NCBI GenBank assembly: GCA_913774715.1
Contig: CAJYHS010000204.1
Span: forward strand, 1-64,000
Reading direction: 5' to 3'
DNA length: 64,000 bases
Source of the DNA: an uncultured Siphonobacter sp.
GTDB taxonomy: Bacteria > Bacteroidota > Bacteroidia > Cytophagales > Spirosomataceae
Under the pieces are notes generated by a model. The model made no database searches. It worked only from the letters and a program-made list of their open reading frames with translations, and was not told the DNA's origin. The translations under genes were made by a program, and so were the position numbers. This document shows, in pieces, positions 8,176 to 16,717 of the stretch. How positions within the stretch are numbered: the first letter of the stretch is position 1; each line of letters starts with the position of its first letter.

Positions 8176-9993
8176 CTATAAATCAGCAAAAGCACCTTTG
8201 CTTTCAGCACGTTTACGCTCGTTTTCGTCGAGGTAAATCTTACGCATACGCATCGATTTTGGAGTAATCTCCAGGTATTCATCTTTCTGGATGTATTCCA
8301 TAGAATCTTCCAGTGAGAAGTTAACCTTAGGAATGATCCGAACGCTATCGTCAGTACCTGACGCACGCATGTTCGTTAATTTCTTGGCTTCCTGTAAGTT
8401 TACAACAATGTCGTTGTTACGGTTGTGAGCACCTACTACCATTCCTTCGTAGATATCTTCGCCCGCATCGATGAAGAAGCGACCGCGATCCTGAAGTTTA
8501 TCAATAGTATAAGCCGTTGCCGTACCGGTTCCCTTAGAAATGATTGAACCGTTGATCCGTCCAGGGATTGGGCCTTTGAAAGGCTCATATGCTTTGAAAC
8601 GGTGTGTCATTACAGCTTCACCGAAAGTAGCAGTCAATACGTCTGAACGCAGACCAATCAGACCCCGTGAAGGAATGTTGAATTCCAGGTGTTGTACGTC
8701 ACCTTTAGGTTCCATAATCATCAGCTCGCCCTTACGTTGCGTAGCTAATTCGATTACTTTACCAGCCGTTTCTTCAGGAACGTCTACTACCATTAACTCG
8801 ATAGGTTCGTGACGAACGCCGTCGATGTCTTTGTATAATACCTGAGGCTGACCTACTTGTAATTCGTACCCTTCCCGACGCATCGTTTCGATCAGAACTG
8901 ACAAGTGAAGGATACCACGACCAAATACCAGGAAGCGGTCTTCGCTGTCCGTTGGCTGTACGCGTAAAGCCAGGTTTTTCTCGATCTCTTTGTACAGACG
9001 ATCGCGTAAGTGACGAGACGTTACGAATTTACCTTCTTTACCAAAGAAAGGTGAGTTATTGATCGTAAAGAGCATACTCATCGTTGGCTCATCTACGGCA
9101 ATACGCTCTAAAGGCTGAGGATTGTCGAAATCAGTAACGGTATCACCAATTTCGAAGTCTTCCAGACCAGTAAGGGCACAGATATCACCGGCACCTACTT
9201 CTGAAACTTTCACCCGGCCTAAACCTTCAAATACCTGAACCTCTTTGATACGAACGCGTTTAACCGTTCCATCTGCTTTACAAAGGCCCATAGAACCGCC
9301 TTCTTTCAGTGTTCCCTGGAATACACGACCGATCGCGATACGACCTGTGAATTGAGAGAAATCTAAAGAAGTAACCTGCATTTGAGGGATACCTTCGGGC
9401 TGAGGAGCGGGAGGAACGCTTTCTATGATCGCGTCTAACAGAGGACTGATGTCTTCCGTTTTGTTACGGTAATCAGTGCTCATCCAGCCACCTTTACCTG
9501 AACCAAACAGGGTTGGGAAGTCTAACTGATCTTCCGTTGCCCCCAGGTTGAACATCAGGTCAAATACGTTTTCCTGAACTTCTTCAGGACGGCAGTTTTC
9601 TTTATCTACCTTGTTCACCACCACGATTACTTTCAGGCCTAAAGAGATCGCCTTCGATAATACGAAACGGGTCTGAGGCATAGGACCTTCAAAGGCATCG
9701 ACGAGCAAACATACGCCGTCGGCCATTTTCAGTACGCGTTCTACCTCACCCCCGAAGTCGGCGTGACCTGGAGTATCGATGATGTTGATTTTAACGTCTT
9801 TGTAACGAACCGATACGTTCTTTGAAAGAATCGTAATTCCGCGTTCGCGTTCCAGATCATTGTTGTCGAGAATCAGGTCGTTGAATTCCTGGTTTTCCCG
9901 GAAGAGTTTGCTGTAGTGGATGATTTTATCCACCAATGTGGTTTTGCCGTGGTCAACGTGGGCAATAATGGCAATGTTACGGATGCTTTGCAT
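8176..9993 (-). CDS. typA: Translational GTPase TypA/BipA
   Basis: The 605-residue length is the usual one for TypA. The N-terminal GTPase domain has the G1 motif AHVDHGKTTL, G2 context RERGITI, G3 DTPGHADFGGEV and G4 VVNKVDK. The domain order then follows EF-G (domain II about 200-290, then III and V). The TypA-specific C-terminal domain includes FIDAGEDIYEGMVVG and ends with the basic KMRMRKIYL-like segment. The protein is a ribosome-associated GTPase involved in subunit assembly and stress adaptation. It is a single gene with a candidate -7 box about 135 bases upstream and a shared terminator downstream. Confidence 0.97.
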   Translation of the reverse strand: MQSIRNIAIIAHVDHGKTTLVDKIIHYSKLFRENQEFNDLILDNNDLERERGITILSKNVSVRYKDVKINIIDTPGHADFGGEVERVLKMADGVCLLVDAFEGPMPQTRFVLSKAISLGLKVIVVVNKVDKENCRPEEVQENVFDLMFNLGATEDQLDFPTLFGSGKGGWMSTDYRNKTEDISPLLDAIIESVPPAPQPEGIPQMQVTSLDFSQFTGRIAIGRVFQGTLKEGGSMGLCKADGTVKRVRIKEVQVFEGLGRVKVSEVGAGDICALTGLEDFEIGDTVTDFDNPQPLERIAVDEPTMSMLFTINNSPFFGKEGKFVTSRHLRDRLYKEIEKNLALRVQPTDSEDRFLVFGRGILHLSVLIETMRREGYELQVGQPQVLYKDIDGVRHEPIELMVVDVPEETAGKVIELATQRKGELMIMEPKGDVQHLEFNIPSRGLIGLRSDVLTATFGEAVMTHRFKAYEPFKGPIPGRINGSIISKGTGTATAYTIDKLQDRGRFFIDAGEDIYEGMVVGAHNRNNDIVVNLQEAKKLTNMRASGTDDSVRIIPKVNFSLEDSMEYIQKDEYLEITPKSMRMRKIYLDENERKRAESKGAFADL

Positions 9994-10127
9994 CGGAGAA
10001 GAAAGTTTTCTGATGTCGTTGTTTCAATTATCCGCAGCGTGTACCATCGGTGCCATGCACCACCTGCCATTCCATTCTATGAATCACAGATCTTTAGTTT
10101 ACGGATAACCGTCAGTGAAAATGCCCG

Positions 10128-10135
10128 CAAAATTA
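10128..10135 (-). promoter_or_regulatory. Candidate -7 box upstream of typA
   Basis: Minus-strand TAATTTTG is an exact match to TAnnTTTG about 135 bases before the typA ATG. I could not see a good -33 element at the usual spacing, so confidence is modest. Confidence 0.3.
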
Positions 10136-10287
10136 GAAATTTTCCGGCTTGTAATCACTATCTTCCTGAATAATAATTTATTAGATAAAGTTCCCGGCCC
10201 TAAATTTTTACTCCTTATGTTCTAGATAAACCTTTTTGAATTAAATTTTGTCTCCTCACTATACCCTTCATCTTAGTTACCACAGCC

Positions 10288-10926
10288 ATGAATTTCACCC
10301 CCTTGAAATATCGCTTTGTAGCCGCCAATGAGCAAGCAGCTCAGCGTTATACCCTTGTCCTCCTGCATGGTACGGGCGGCGATGAGAATGATTTGGTCAG
10401 TCTGGCCGAAGAATTAACGGAAGGCCAAACGAACTTATTAGGCTTGCGAGGAAACGTTCTGGAAAACGGTCATACGACTCGCTTTTTTCGCCGCATGGGA
10501 ACGGGAATTTTCGACCATGCCGATTTACATTTCCGGACGGAAGAGTTAGTGACCAGCCTTCAGGAAGTCGCTACCAAGCTAGGTTTCGATCAAAGCAAGC
10601 TAATCGCTCTGGGTTACTCTAATGGTGCCAATATTGGTGGAGCCATTCTTCAGAAATATCCCAGTTTATTAAGCGGTGCGGCTTTTTGGCGACCCATGTT
10701 ACCCTTGCCTGAAGAAAAACCGCTGGACTCCAATAAAGCTCCAGTGTTGTTAACTTCGGGTAGTTCAGATCCTTATTACCAGCCCAAGGCCATGAAAGAC
10801 TATGAACATCTGCTGGAAACGGCTGGCTTTCAGGTGCAGCATGAGTTAATCCCGAGCAGCCATAACCTAACGCAAAAAGATTTGCAGTTAACCAAAGACT
10901 GGTTGAAAACGCACTTTAATATCTAA
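10288..10926 (+). CDS. Alpha/beta hydrolase, phospholipase/carboxylesterase family
   Basis: The 212-residue protein matches the small esterase family (YpfH/EstB type). LLHGTGGDENDLVSLAEEL forms the oxyanion region, and the nucleophile elbow is LGYSNGAN with Ser111. Asp161 lies in SGSSDPYY and His192 in PSSHNLTQKD, completing the catalytic triad. No signal peptide is present, so it should act in the cytoplasm on short-chain esters or lysophospholipids. It stands alone between divergent typA and a convergent operon, with its own terminator. Confidence 0.88.
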   Translation: MNFTPLKYRFVAANEQAAQRYTLVLLHGTGGDENDLVSLAEELTEGQTNLLGLRGNVLENGHTTRFFRRMGTGIFDHADLHFRTEELVTSLQEVATKLGFDQSKLIALGYSNGANIGGAILQKYPSLLSGAAFWRPMLPLPEEKPLDSNKAPVLLTSGSSDPYYQPKAMKDYEHLLETAGFQVQHELIPSSHNLTQKDLQLTKDWLKTHFNI

Positions 10927-10927
10927 C

Positions 10928-10965
10928 AAAGAAAAGAGCGACGAAATCTCGTCGCTCTTTTCTTT
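10928..10965. terminator. Strong bidirectional terminator
   Basis: A 17-bp stem, AAAGAAAAGAGCGACGA with its complement, encloses a 4-base loop between the convergent hydrolase and DUF4097-like genes. It overlaps the last codons of the latter. Confidence 0.85.
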
Positions 10966-12043
10966 AGTTAACAAATTTCACAGCACCATAATTAGAAGTA
11001 ATTCGCACGGTACTTCCTCCTTTACCTACCTTACCTTTATAGACTTTGGTAGTTTTGGGTACGTATCGCTGCCGGGTATCATCGGTTCCATCGTCTTTAA
11101 TCTCGAAGTTAATCGGTAAAGCATTCGGGTAACCGAAATTAGCGTAAGTTACTGTTATGTCGAAGTCAATGTCCTGATTATCCCGAACGGGTAGACGGAC
11201 CGTGGTATAATTACATCGAACATCCAGATTTTTCACTGAGCTTGCTAAAACGGGTAACTGAAGATTATCCGAGTAATTAATATTCAAGCGTCCCTGTTCT
11301 TTGAGTTTACCAATTTTGCCTTTTGAATACTGAACTGTTGCATCCAAATCGGCTACTTCTTCCAGCATTAACGAACCGTAATTAATAATCAATCGCAGAC
11401 GATCTGCTTTATCCAGTTCCAATTTTGAATACTGAATTTTCAGGTTTCCTTCATTCAGCTGACGAATGACAGCTCTCCCATATTCTACTCGAATATCATT
11501 ATCCGCATTCATCAGACGGTCGGCTACAAAGTCGCCGTACTGCGTATTGGCCCGTAAAGGAGCTGAGAAATCCGCTAAAGTAGCGTTCGCAAACCGACTT
11601 TGCAGATCCAGTGGCATATACTTGGGCATGTAAATCGTATAACTGATTTTTACACCTCGGCTCTTGCCGTCACTATCCCCTGAACGCCCCCAGCTTCGCC
11701 AGTTCCAATTTCCACTTTTAGGTTCGTTATATCGGGTTTCCAGTCGAATCTGATTACCCGCCCGAGCTTCGTCAATGCCGATAGCTTCAATAAACCGCTG
11801 AGCCTCCTCTTCATCTTTGCCATATCCCATGATGACAATCTCAGCCCGGACTTCATTTTTATCCCACACGTTTACCTTCGTTTCGCCGTGTTGATTAGAG
11901 ATAAAAAGGCGATCTCGCTGCGATACACTGAAAGATTTAACAATACTGCGTTTACGTTCTGAAAGCGTTCCGGTCTGGTCAAAAGCCAGCAGGGGTAACA
12001 CCCAAAACAAGGCCAGGCCCACTCCGCTAAATAGTCTTCTCAT
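10964..12043 (-). CDS. Secreted DUF4097-like beta-helix protein
   Basis: The 359-residue protein has a signal peptide (MRRLFSGVGLALFWVLPLLAF). After it comes a repetitive beta-rich region in which short strands alternate (for example LKIQYSKLELDKADRLRLIINYGSL), the pattern of DUF4097 or putative auto-transporter adhesin head domains. It lacks a visible enzyme motif. It is the last gene of a three-gene operon: its start overlaps the anti-sigma-like gene by 17 bp, and the ECF sigma gene lies before that. The context suggests an envelope protein made or sensed by this regulatory module. The function is unknown. Confidence 0.7.
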   Translation of the reverse strand: MRRLFSGVGLALFWVLPLLAFDQTGTLSERKRSIVKSFSVSQRDRLFISNQHGETKVNVWDKNEVRAEIVIMGYGKDEEEAQRFIEAIGIDEARAGNQIRLETRYNEPKSGNWNWRSWGRSGDSDGKSRGVKISYTIYMPKYMPLDLQSRFANATLADFSAPLRANTQYGDFVADRLMNADNDIRVEYGRAVIRQLNEGNLKIQYSKLELDKADRLRLIINYGSLMLEEVADLDATVQYSKGKIGKLKEQGRLNINYSDNLQLPVLASSVKNLDVRCNYTTVRLPVRDNQDIDFDITVTYANFGYPNALPINFEIKDDGTDDTRQRYVPKTTKVYKGKVGKGGSTVRITSNYGAVKFVN

Positions 12044-12617
12044 GGCTAGGTTTGGATATTTTTTGAATGATTTGTAATTGGCGATTCAGAATATCAAGCT
12101 GCATCTGTAAATTTTGAATCATAGCTTCTACGATTTCTTCCTGATTAGGTGTTTGAGGTAACTCAGAACGTAAATTCTGATAATCAACATCCAACTGCTC
12201 AATTTCGCCTGCAAATTCTTTGTATAATTGAGGATTCGAACCTTCAATGGCTTTGATTTCAGACCGTTTGGTCTCAATCAGCGAAGCATAGCGGAACGCC
12301 ATTTTACCTTCTTCCGGGCTTACTTCTGCAATAATGGGATCCGTATGGCTGGGTTTAATCGCGTAATGGCCCGCAAAAAAGCCCAGTCCCAGCAGAAATA
12401 CTACGCCCGCTGCTACACCCCAGCTCTTACTGGTAAATACCTTACTCCAAACCGACTTCTGTTTTCCTAAAGGAATAATTTTTGTTTCTTCTTCCTGCGG
12501 AATTACGACTTCGGGTAATCGCCGTTCAATCTCGGCCCAAAGGCCCAGTGGTGGCTCGAAAGAATCAAATTCTTCCCGATTATCCCGAATAAAACGTTCA
12601 ATACGATCTTTTTTCAT
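12027..12617 (-). CDS. Putative membrane anti-sigma factor
   Basis: The 196-residue protein begins KKDRIERFIRDNREEFDSFEPP, a pattern common in small Bacteroidota proteins encoded right after ECF sigma factors. A single membrane segment follows at about 63-85 (WGVAAGVVFLLGLGFFAGHYAI), then a periplasmic coiled-coil-like C-terminus rich in E, Q and L. No zinc-binding HCC motif is seen, so it is not a classical ZAS anti-sigma. The location 74 bp after the sigma gene and the topology support a sigma-sequestering role. This is inference from context and not from a recognised catalytic or binding motif. Confidence 0.6.
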   Translation of the reverse strand: MKKDRIERFIRDNREEFDSFEPPLGLWAEIERRLPEVVIPQEEETKIIPLGKQKSVWSKVFTSKSWGVAAGVVFLLGLGFFAGHYAIKPSHTDPIIAEVSPEEGKMAFRYASLIETKRSEIKAIEGSNPQLYKEFAGEIEQLDVDYQNLRSELPQTPNQEEIVEAMIQNLQMQLDILNRQLQIIQKISKPSHEKTI

Positions 12618-12691
12618 GGGTATTACTGGCTCTTGATAATGCCTTGATTACTAACGACTCATCTTGTAATAGGTCTGGATAAACATCCAGC

Positions 12692-13234
12692 TTATTCTGT
12701 TAATAACTCTACTAATTTTCGTTTGGCCCGCATGTACTGGGTTCGCGAGGTGGATTCCGAAATATTTAATATACTCGCAATCTCTTCGTGATCATAGCCC
12801 TCCAGCAGGTATAAACTCAGTACCGTTCTGAAACCATCGGGTAACTGCTGAATGCCCAAACGTACGCGTTCCATCTCCCAATCGGTTTCCTCCTGCGGAA
12901 TACTTACTTCTTCACCCACTGAATCGGCTTCTTCCACATCCACCCATTCCAGCTTGCGTTGGCGTAACTGATTGATAGCCCGATTAATGACGATCTGTTT
13001 CAGCCAGGCTCCGAAAGTGCTGGTTTGCCGGAAATCATGAATTTTCTGAAACGCATCCAGAAAGGCTTCCTGCAAGACATCTTCAGCCTCGCCCATGTGA
13101 TTTAATATTCGCATGCACACGTTGAACATCGACTTCGAGTACAGCCGATACAGCTCATATTGAGCTTTACGGTCGCCTCGCTTGCAGGCTTCAACGAGTG
13201 AATAATGCCGATCTATGTACAAGGTCTGCTCCAA
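12692..13234 (-). CDS. ECF-type RNA polymerase sigma factor
   Basis: The 180-residue protein has sigma region 2 (YELYRLYSKSMFNVCMRILNHMGEAEDVLQEAF, with the core-binding ED..QE pattern). A variable acidic linker follows, then region 4 (GFRTVLSLYLLEGYDHEEIASILNISESTSRTQYMRAKRKL, a helix-turn-helix for the -35 element). The only usable start near the N-terminus is TTG at 13234: an in-frame TGA lies three codons upstream and the next ATG is at residue 36, inside region 2. It heads the operon with the anti-sigma-like and DUF4097-like genes, so it likely responds to envelope signals. Confidence 0.9.
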   Translation of the reverse strand: MEQTLYIDRHYSLVEACKRGDRKAQYELYRLYSKSMFNVCMRILNHMGEAEDVLQEAFLDAFQKIHDFRQTSTFGAWLKQIVINRAINQLRQRKLEWVDVEEADSVGEEVSIPQEETDWEMERVRLGIQQLPDGFRTVLSLYLLEGYDHEEIASILNISESTSRTQYMRAKRKLVELLTE

Positions 13235-13588
13235 ATGATTTCAAAAAGACAGGTAGGTTCCGGGTTTTATAGAAATTGATTCAATAACCCCTCTCCCTAT
13301 CATTTCTCCTACTCTTCAGTCCTTTACACAAATGATTTGCTCCACCTGATTGAATCAATTTCAAGGGAAAGACAAGCTCTTCTTCTGAAATGTTGCACGT
13401 AACTTTTATAATTTCCCATTTTCAGCGACCGAGAATCGTACTTTTAAGGATTACTAAGCATTCAGGACTTATCAATATCTAACTTAACAAACTGGTAACC
13501 AATGTTTTTACACGTTTAGTACCTTTAATCAAAAATGATATTTTCAAGAAAAATTTAGTTATAAGAAATTGACCCTGAAAATTTTACC
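13235..13588. other. Divergent intergenic region
   Basis: About 350 bases lie between the sigma factor and the cupin gene. I see no gene, RNA or strong hairpin. TACCTTTA near 13520, about 65 bases before the cupin start, is one mismatch from TAnnTTTG but lacks a convincing -33 partner. I looked specifically for a fluoride riboswitch because of the CLC gene that follows, and saw none. Confidence 0.35.
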
Positions 13589-14092
13589 ATGAAAGCAGCA
13601 AGCTATTGGATTGAAAAGTACAACATGCAGAGTCATCCTGAGGGCGGTTATTTTGCAGAAACCTATCGTTCTTCAGAAACGATTGCTCAGAATGCCTTAC
13701 CAGACCGATTCACGGGCAATCGTAGCCTGAGTACAGCCATTTATTTTTTACTGGAAAGCCATCATTTCTCGGCTCTGCACCGCATTCAATCCGATGAAGT
13801 ATGGCACTTTTACGCGGGCGGTCCGCTGGAAGTTTTTGTCTTTGATACGAAGGGTAATCTGAAAATTATTCGCCTTGGCCCCGATCCTGATCAAGGCGAA
13901 GTGTTCCAGGCTGTTGTTCCGGCTGGTTACTGGTTTGCTTCTCGTCCGGCAACAGCAACGGAATATTCGCTTGTAGGTTGTACGGTTGCCCCCGGATTTG
14001 ACTTTGCTGATTTTGAGTTATCCAATAGTCAAACCGTTATTTCAAATAACCCTGATTACCAATCACTTATTCAGGAACTTACACATGCATAA
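13589..14092 (+). CDS. Cupin protein (DUF985 / cupin_5 family)
   Basis: The 167-residue protein matches the cupin_5 family over its length. It starts YWIEKYNMQSHPEGGYFAETYRS, continues with STAIYFLLES and HRIQSDEVWHFYAGGPLEVF (the first cupin motif with its histidines), and ends with VPAGYWFASRP and LVGCTVAPGFDFADFEL. Members are small beta-barrel proteins of uncertain biochemical role, some annotated as sugar-epimerase-like. It shares 8 bp with the start of the CLC gene downstream, so the two are translationally linked. Confidence 0.85.
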   Translation: MKAASYWIEKYNMQSHPEGGYFAETYRSSETIAQNALPDRFTGNRSLSTAIYFLLESHHFSALHRIQSDEVWHFYAGGPLEVFVFDTKGNLKIIRLGPDPDQGEVFQAVVPAGYWFASRPATATEYSLVGCTVAPGFDFADFELSNSQTVISNNPDYQSLIQELTHA

Positions 14093-15317
14093 GCGGGATA
14101 TACCTAGTAGCCCCCCACTACATCATCCTTTCATTTACTTACTCCGCTGGCTCGGGTTAAGTGCCCTGGTTGGAGTATTGGCAGGTTCAGCTTCCGCCTT
14201 TTTTCTTGTTTCGCTCGACGCTGTCACTCGGTATCGGGAAAATCACCTATGGATCATTGCTTTATTACCCCTGGGTGGATTTCTGGTCGGAGCGATTTAT
14301 CATTACTGGGGCGAAAGCGTTGTGAAGGGTAATAATCAGCTCATTGAAGAGTGGCAGAATCCCACGAAACTGATTCCCTTTCAAATGGCCCCCTTAGTGT
14401 TAGTAACTACTTTATTAACCCATCTATTCGGCGGCTCGGCGGGACGGGAAGGAACAGCTGTGCAGATGGGAGGAGCTATCGCCGATCAGTTTACCAGGCT
14501 TTTTAAGTTGTCTAACCTTGATCGAAAAACCTTATTAGTTACCGGAATTAGTGCAGGTTTCGCTTCAGTTTTTGGGACACCTCTGGCGGGAACCATCTTC
14601 GCTCTCGAAGTATTCATTATTGGCCGAATAGGTTACGAAGCTCTCGTTCCCAGTTTGTTAGCAGCTTTAGTCGCCGATCAAACGTGTCATCTTTGGGGCG
14701 TTGGGCACACGCATTATGTCATCGATTTGGTGCCTGCTTTTACCATCAGCTTATTCATAAACATAACCTTAGCCAGTGTTGCCTTTGGCCTGGTGAGTAA
14801 ACTTTTCGCGGAGTTAACCCATTTCTGGGCCCGACAAGTAAAAACCTATATTAGCTTCCCCCCTTTCCGCCCCATGGTTGGAGGTATTTTTATTGCTCTG
14901 GCCGTCTGGCTTTCGGGCACAACCGAATACATTGGGCTGGGCATTCCGACTATTGTTTCATCCTTTCACGATCCATTACCCTGGTATAGCTGGATGATGA
15001 AAATGCTTTCTACGACGTTCACCCTTGGCGTTGGGTTCAAAGGCGGCGAAGTAACCCCGCTGTTTTTTATTGGAGCAACCTTTGGGAACGCTGCCGCCCA
15101 GCTTCTTCAGTTACCGTTAGGGTTAATGGCCGGAATTGGTTTTGTAGCCGTCTTCGCCGGTGCATCCAATACGCCGCTGGCCAGTACGGTTATGGGCATC
15201 GAACTATTCGGAGCGGAAAGTGCTCCTTATCTGGCTCTGGCCTGTTTCATTGCCTATCTTTTTTCGGGCAACGCCGGGATTTATCGCTCGCAGGGGATTG
15301 GTAGCGGGAAGTTCTAG
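14085..15317 (+). CDS. CLC-family anion transporter, possibly the fluoride/proton type
   Basis: I chose ATG 14085, which overlaps the cupin stop, giving 410 residues; a longer frame to 13986 is only an overlap extension. The protein has about ten membrane helices and the gating-glutamate motif GGSAGREGTAVQMGG. The usual first anion-binding motif GSGIP is absent, and the region reads KGNNQLIEEW. The third motif is FKGGEVTPLFFIGATFGN. From what I recall of CLC subfamilies, loss of GSGIP together with GREGT is the pattern of CLC-F fluoride exporters, so export of fluoride is a reasonable inference. A chloride transporter remains possible. A second, canonical CLC gene is at 28164-29558. Confidence 0.8.
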   Translation: MHKRDIPSSPPLHHPFIYLLRWLGLSALVGVLAGSASAFFLVSLDAVTRYRENHLWIIALLPLGGFLVGAIYHYWGESVVKGNNQLIEEWQNPTKLIPFQMAPLVLVTTLLTHLFGGSAGREGTAVQMGGAIADQFTRLFKLSNLDRKTLLVTGISAGFASVFGTPLAGTIFALEVFIIGRIGYEALVPSLLAALVADQTCHLWGVGHTHYVIDLVPAFTISLFINITLASVAFGLVSKLFAELTHFWARQVKTYISFPPFRPMVGGIFIALAVWLSGTTEYIGLGIPTIVSSFHDPLPWYSWMMKMLSTTFTLGVGFKGGEVTPLFFIGATFGNAAAQLLQLPLGLMAGIGFVAVFAGASNTPLASTVMGIELFGAESAPYLALACFIAYLFSGNAGIYRSQGIGSGKF

Positions 15318-15364
15318 ACTGAGACAGACTGCCTTTGGGTAGATATCTCACCCTGAAAACGCAT

Positions 15365-15372
15365 TACTTTTG
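15365..15372 (+). promoter_or_regulatory. Candidate -7 box for the M14 peptidase gene
   Basis: TACTTTTG is an exact match to TAnnTTTG, 21-27 bases before the two possible ATG codons. A TTTG lies upstream at 15334 but its spacing of 27 is longer than usual. The site argues that the in-frame TTG at 15370 is not the start. Confidence 0.3.
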
Positions 15373-15399
15373 CTTTATTACCCAAACCGCTTGATGCTA

Positions 15400-16647
15400 A
15401 TGAATTGCAAATACCTTTTGCTGCTGCTTTTATTAGGTCACGCGGCCTCTACGAACGCTCAGAATATGCTTCAGCAACTTTTCGATTCTCACGATACCTT
15501 TAAGGAAAAAGCCTTAACCGAACGTCGATTTAAACATAAAGACATCCTTCCTTTATTAAATACAGCGAAAACTACATTTGAAGTAACTCAGGTCGGCACG
15601 TCCACTGAAGGCCGCAGTCTGAATCTGGTGAAGATCGGAACGGGTCCAACGAAAGTGTTACTTTGGTCGCAAATGCATGGAGATGAAGCTACGGCTACCA
15701 TGGCTATTTTCGATTTATTTCGCTTTTTCGCCGCTTCGGACGACATTTTTGATGGGTTACGCAACGAAATTCTGGAGAAAACTACCTTATACTTCGTGCC
15801 TATGCTGAATCCCGATGGAGCCGAAGCCTGGACTCGTAGAACCGCTTTAGGTATCGACATGAATCGCGATGCTCTGCGACTACAGACCCCAGAAGGGCAG
15901 CTACTCAAGTCGCTTCAGCAAAGCATTCAGCCGCAATTTGCTTTTAATCTGCACGATCAGGAACCCCGGTATTCGGCGGGTAAGACGAAAAATCTGGCTA
16001 CGATTTCTTTTCTGGCTACGGCCTATAACGAAGCTCGGGAAGTCAATGACGTACGGAAACGTTCCATGCAGTTAATCGTTTCGCTGAACCGAAATTTACA
16101 GCAGTTCATTCCTAATCAGGTGGGACGTTTTTCGGATGAATTTGAACCACGTGCTTTCGGGGATAATATTCAGAAATGGGGTAGTTCGCTCGTTTTAATC
16201 GAATCGGGTGGTTATGCGAATGATCCTGAAAAACAGAAAATTCGCCGACTGAACTATGTAGCGTTATTAAGTGGTTTGCACACCATCGCTTCTGAAAGTT
16301 ATGCCAAAGAAGCCATTGAAGACTACGAAACCATTCCTGAAAACGGACGTTCGCTGTTTGACCTGATCATTCGAAACGTGACGGTTATTAAAAACAATAA
16401 ACCCATTCTAATGGATATTGCTATTAACCGTCGGGAACTAGCGGTTTTTAATCGGCCTGAAAAATGGTACGTTCGCGGAACGGTGGAAGAACTCGGTGAC
16501 TGCTCCGTTTTTTTTGGTACCCAGGAAATTGACGCGACGGGCTTACGCCTGGAAACGGACGTAAAAATGGGCGGTAAAGCCGATTTTGTTCTAAAGTCGT
16601 CCAAAGGTGTAGTTTCCTACAAAATTGAAAATGGATGGGTTAAATAG
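15400..16647 (+). CDS. Secreted M14-family zinc carboxypeptidase
   Basis: Starting at ATG 15400 (15394 is equally possible) gives about 415 residues with a clean signal peptide, MNCKYLLLLLLLGHAASTNAQ. The M14 zinc site is visible: HGDE with His93 and Glu96 in WSQMHGDEATATM, substrate-binding LNPDGAEAWTRR and MNRDA, the later histidine in FNLHDQEPRY, and a catalytic glutamate in LIESGGYAND. The enzyme would trim C-terminal residues of peptides or cell-wall peptides in the periplasm. About 110 residues follow the catalytic domain and form a separate small beta-rich C-terminal part. Confidence 0.85.
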   Translation: MNCKYLLLLLLLGHAASTNAQNMLQQLFDSHDTFKEKALTERRFKHKDILPLLNTAKTTFEVTQVGTSTEGRSLNLVKIGTGPTKVLLWSQMHGDEATATMAIFDLFRFFAASDDIFDGLRNEILEKTTLYFVPMLNPDGAEAWTRRTALGIDMNRDALRLQTPEGQLLKSLQQSIQPQFAFNLHDQEPRYSAGKTKNLATISFLATAYNEAREVNDVRKRSMQLIVSLNRNLQQFIPNQVGRFSDEFEPRAFGDNIQKWGSSLVLIESGGYANDPEKQKIRRLNYVALLSGLHTIASESYAKEAIEDYETIPENGRSLFDLIIRNVTVIKNNKPILMDIAINRRELAVFNRPEKWYVRGTVEELGDCSVFFGTQEIDATGLRLETDVKMGGKADFVLKSSKGVVSYKIENGWVK

Positions 16648-16717
16648 GGGTTGAATTTGGTCGTTCGCCGCTGGCACCTCTATTTTGCAATATTCCGTAT
16701 AAAGCCAACCGCTGTTT

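Noticed and set aside
13430-13588. Possible fluoride riboswitch before the cupin-CLC pair
   Set aside because: I looked for the conserved GGxGAUGG and CUGAUG segments and found neither.
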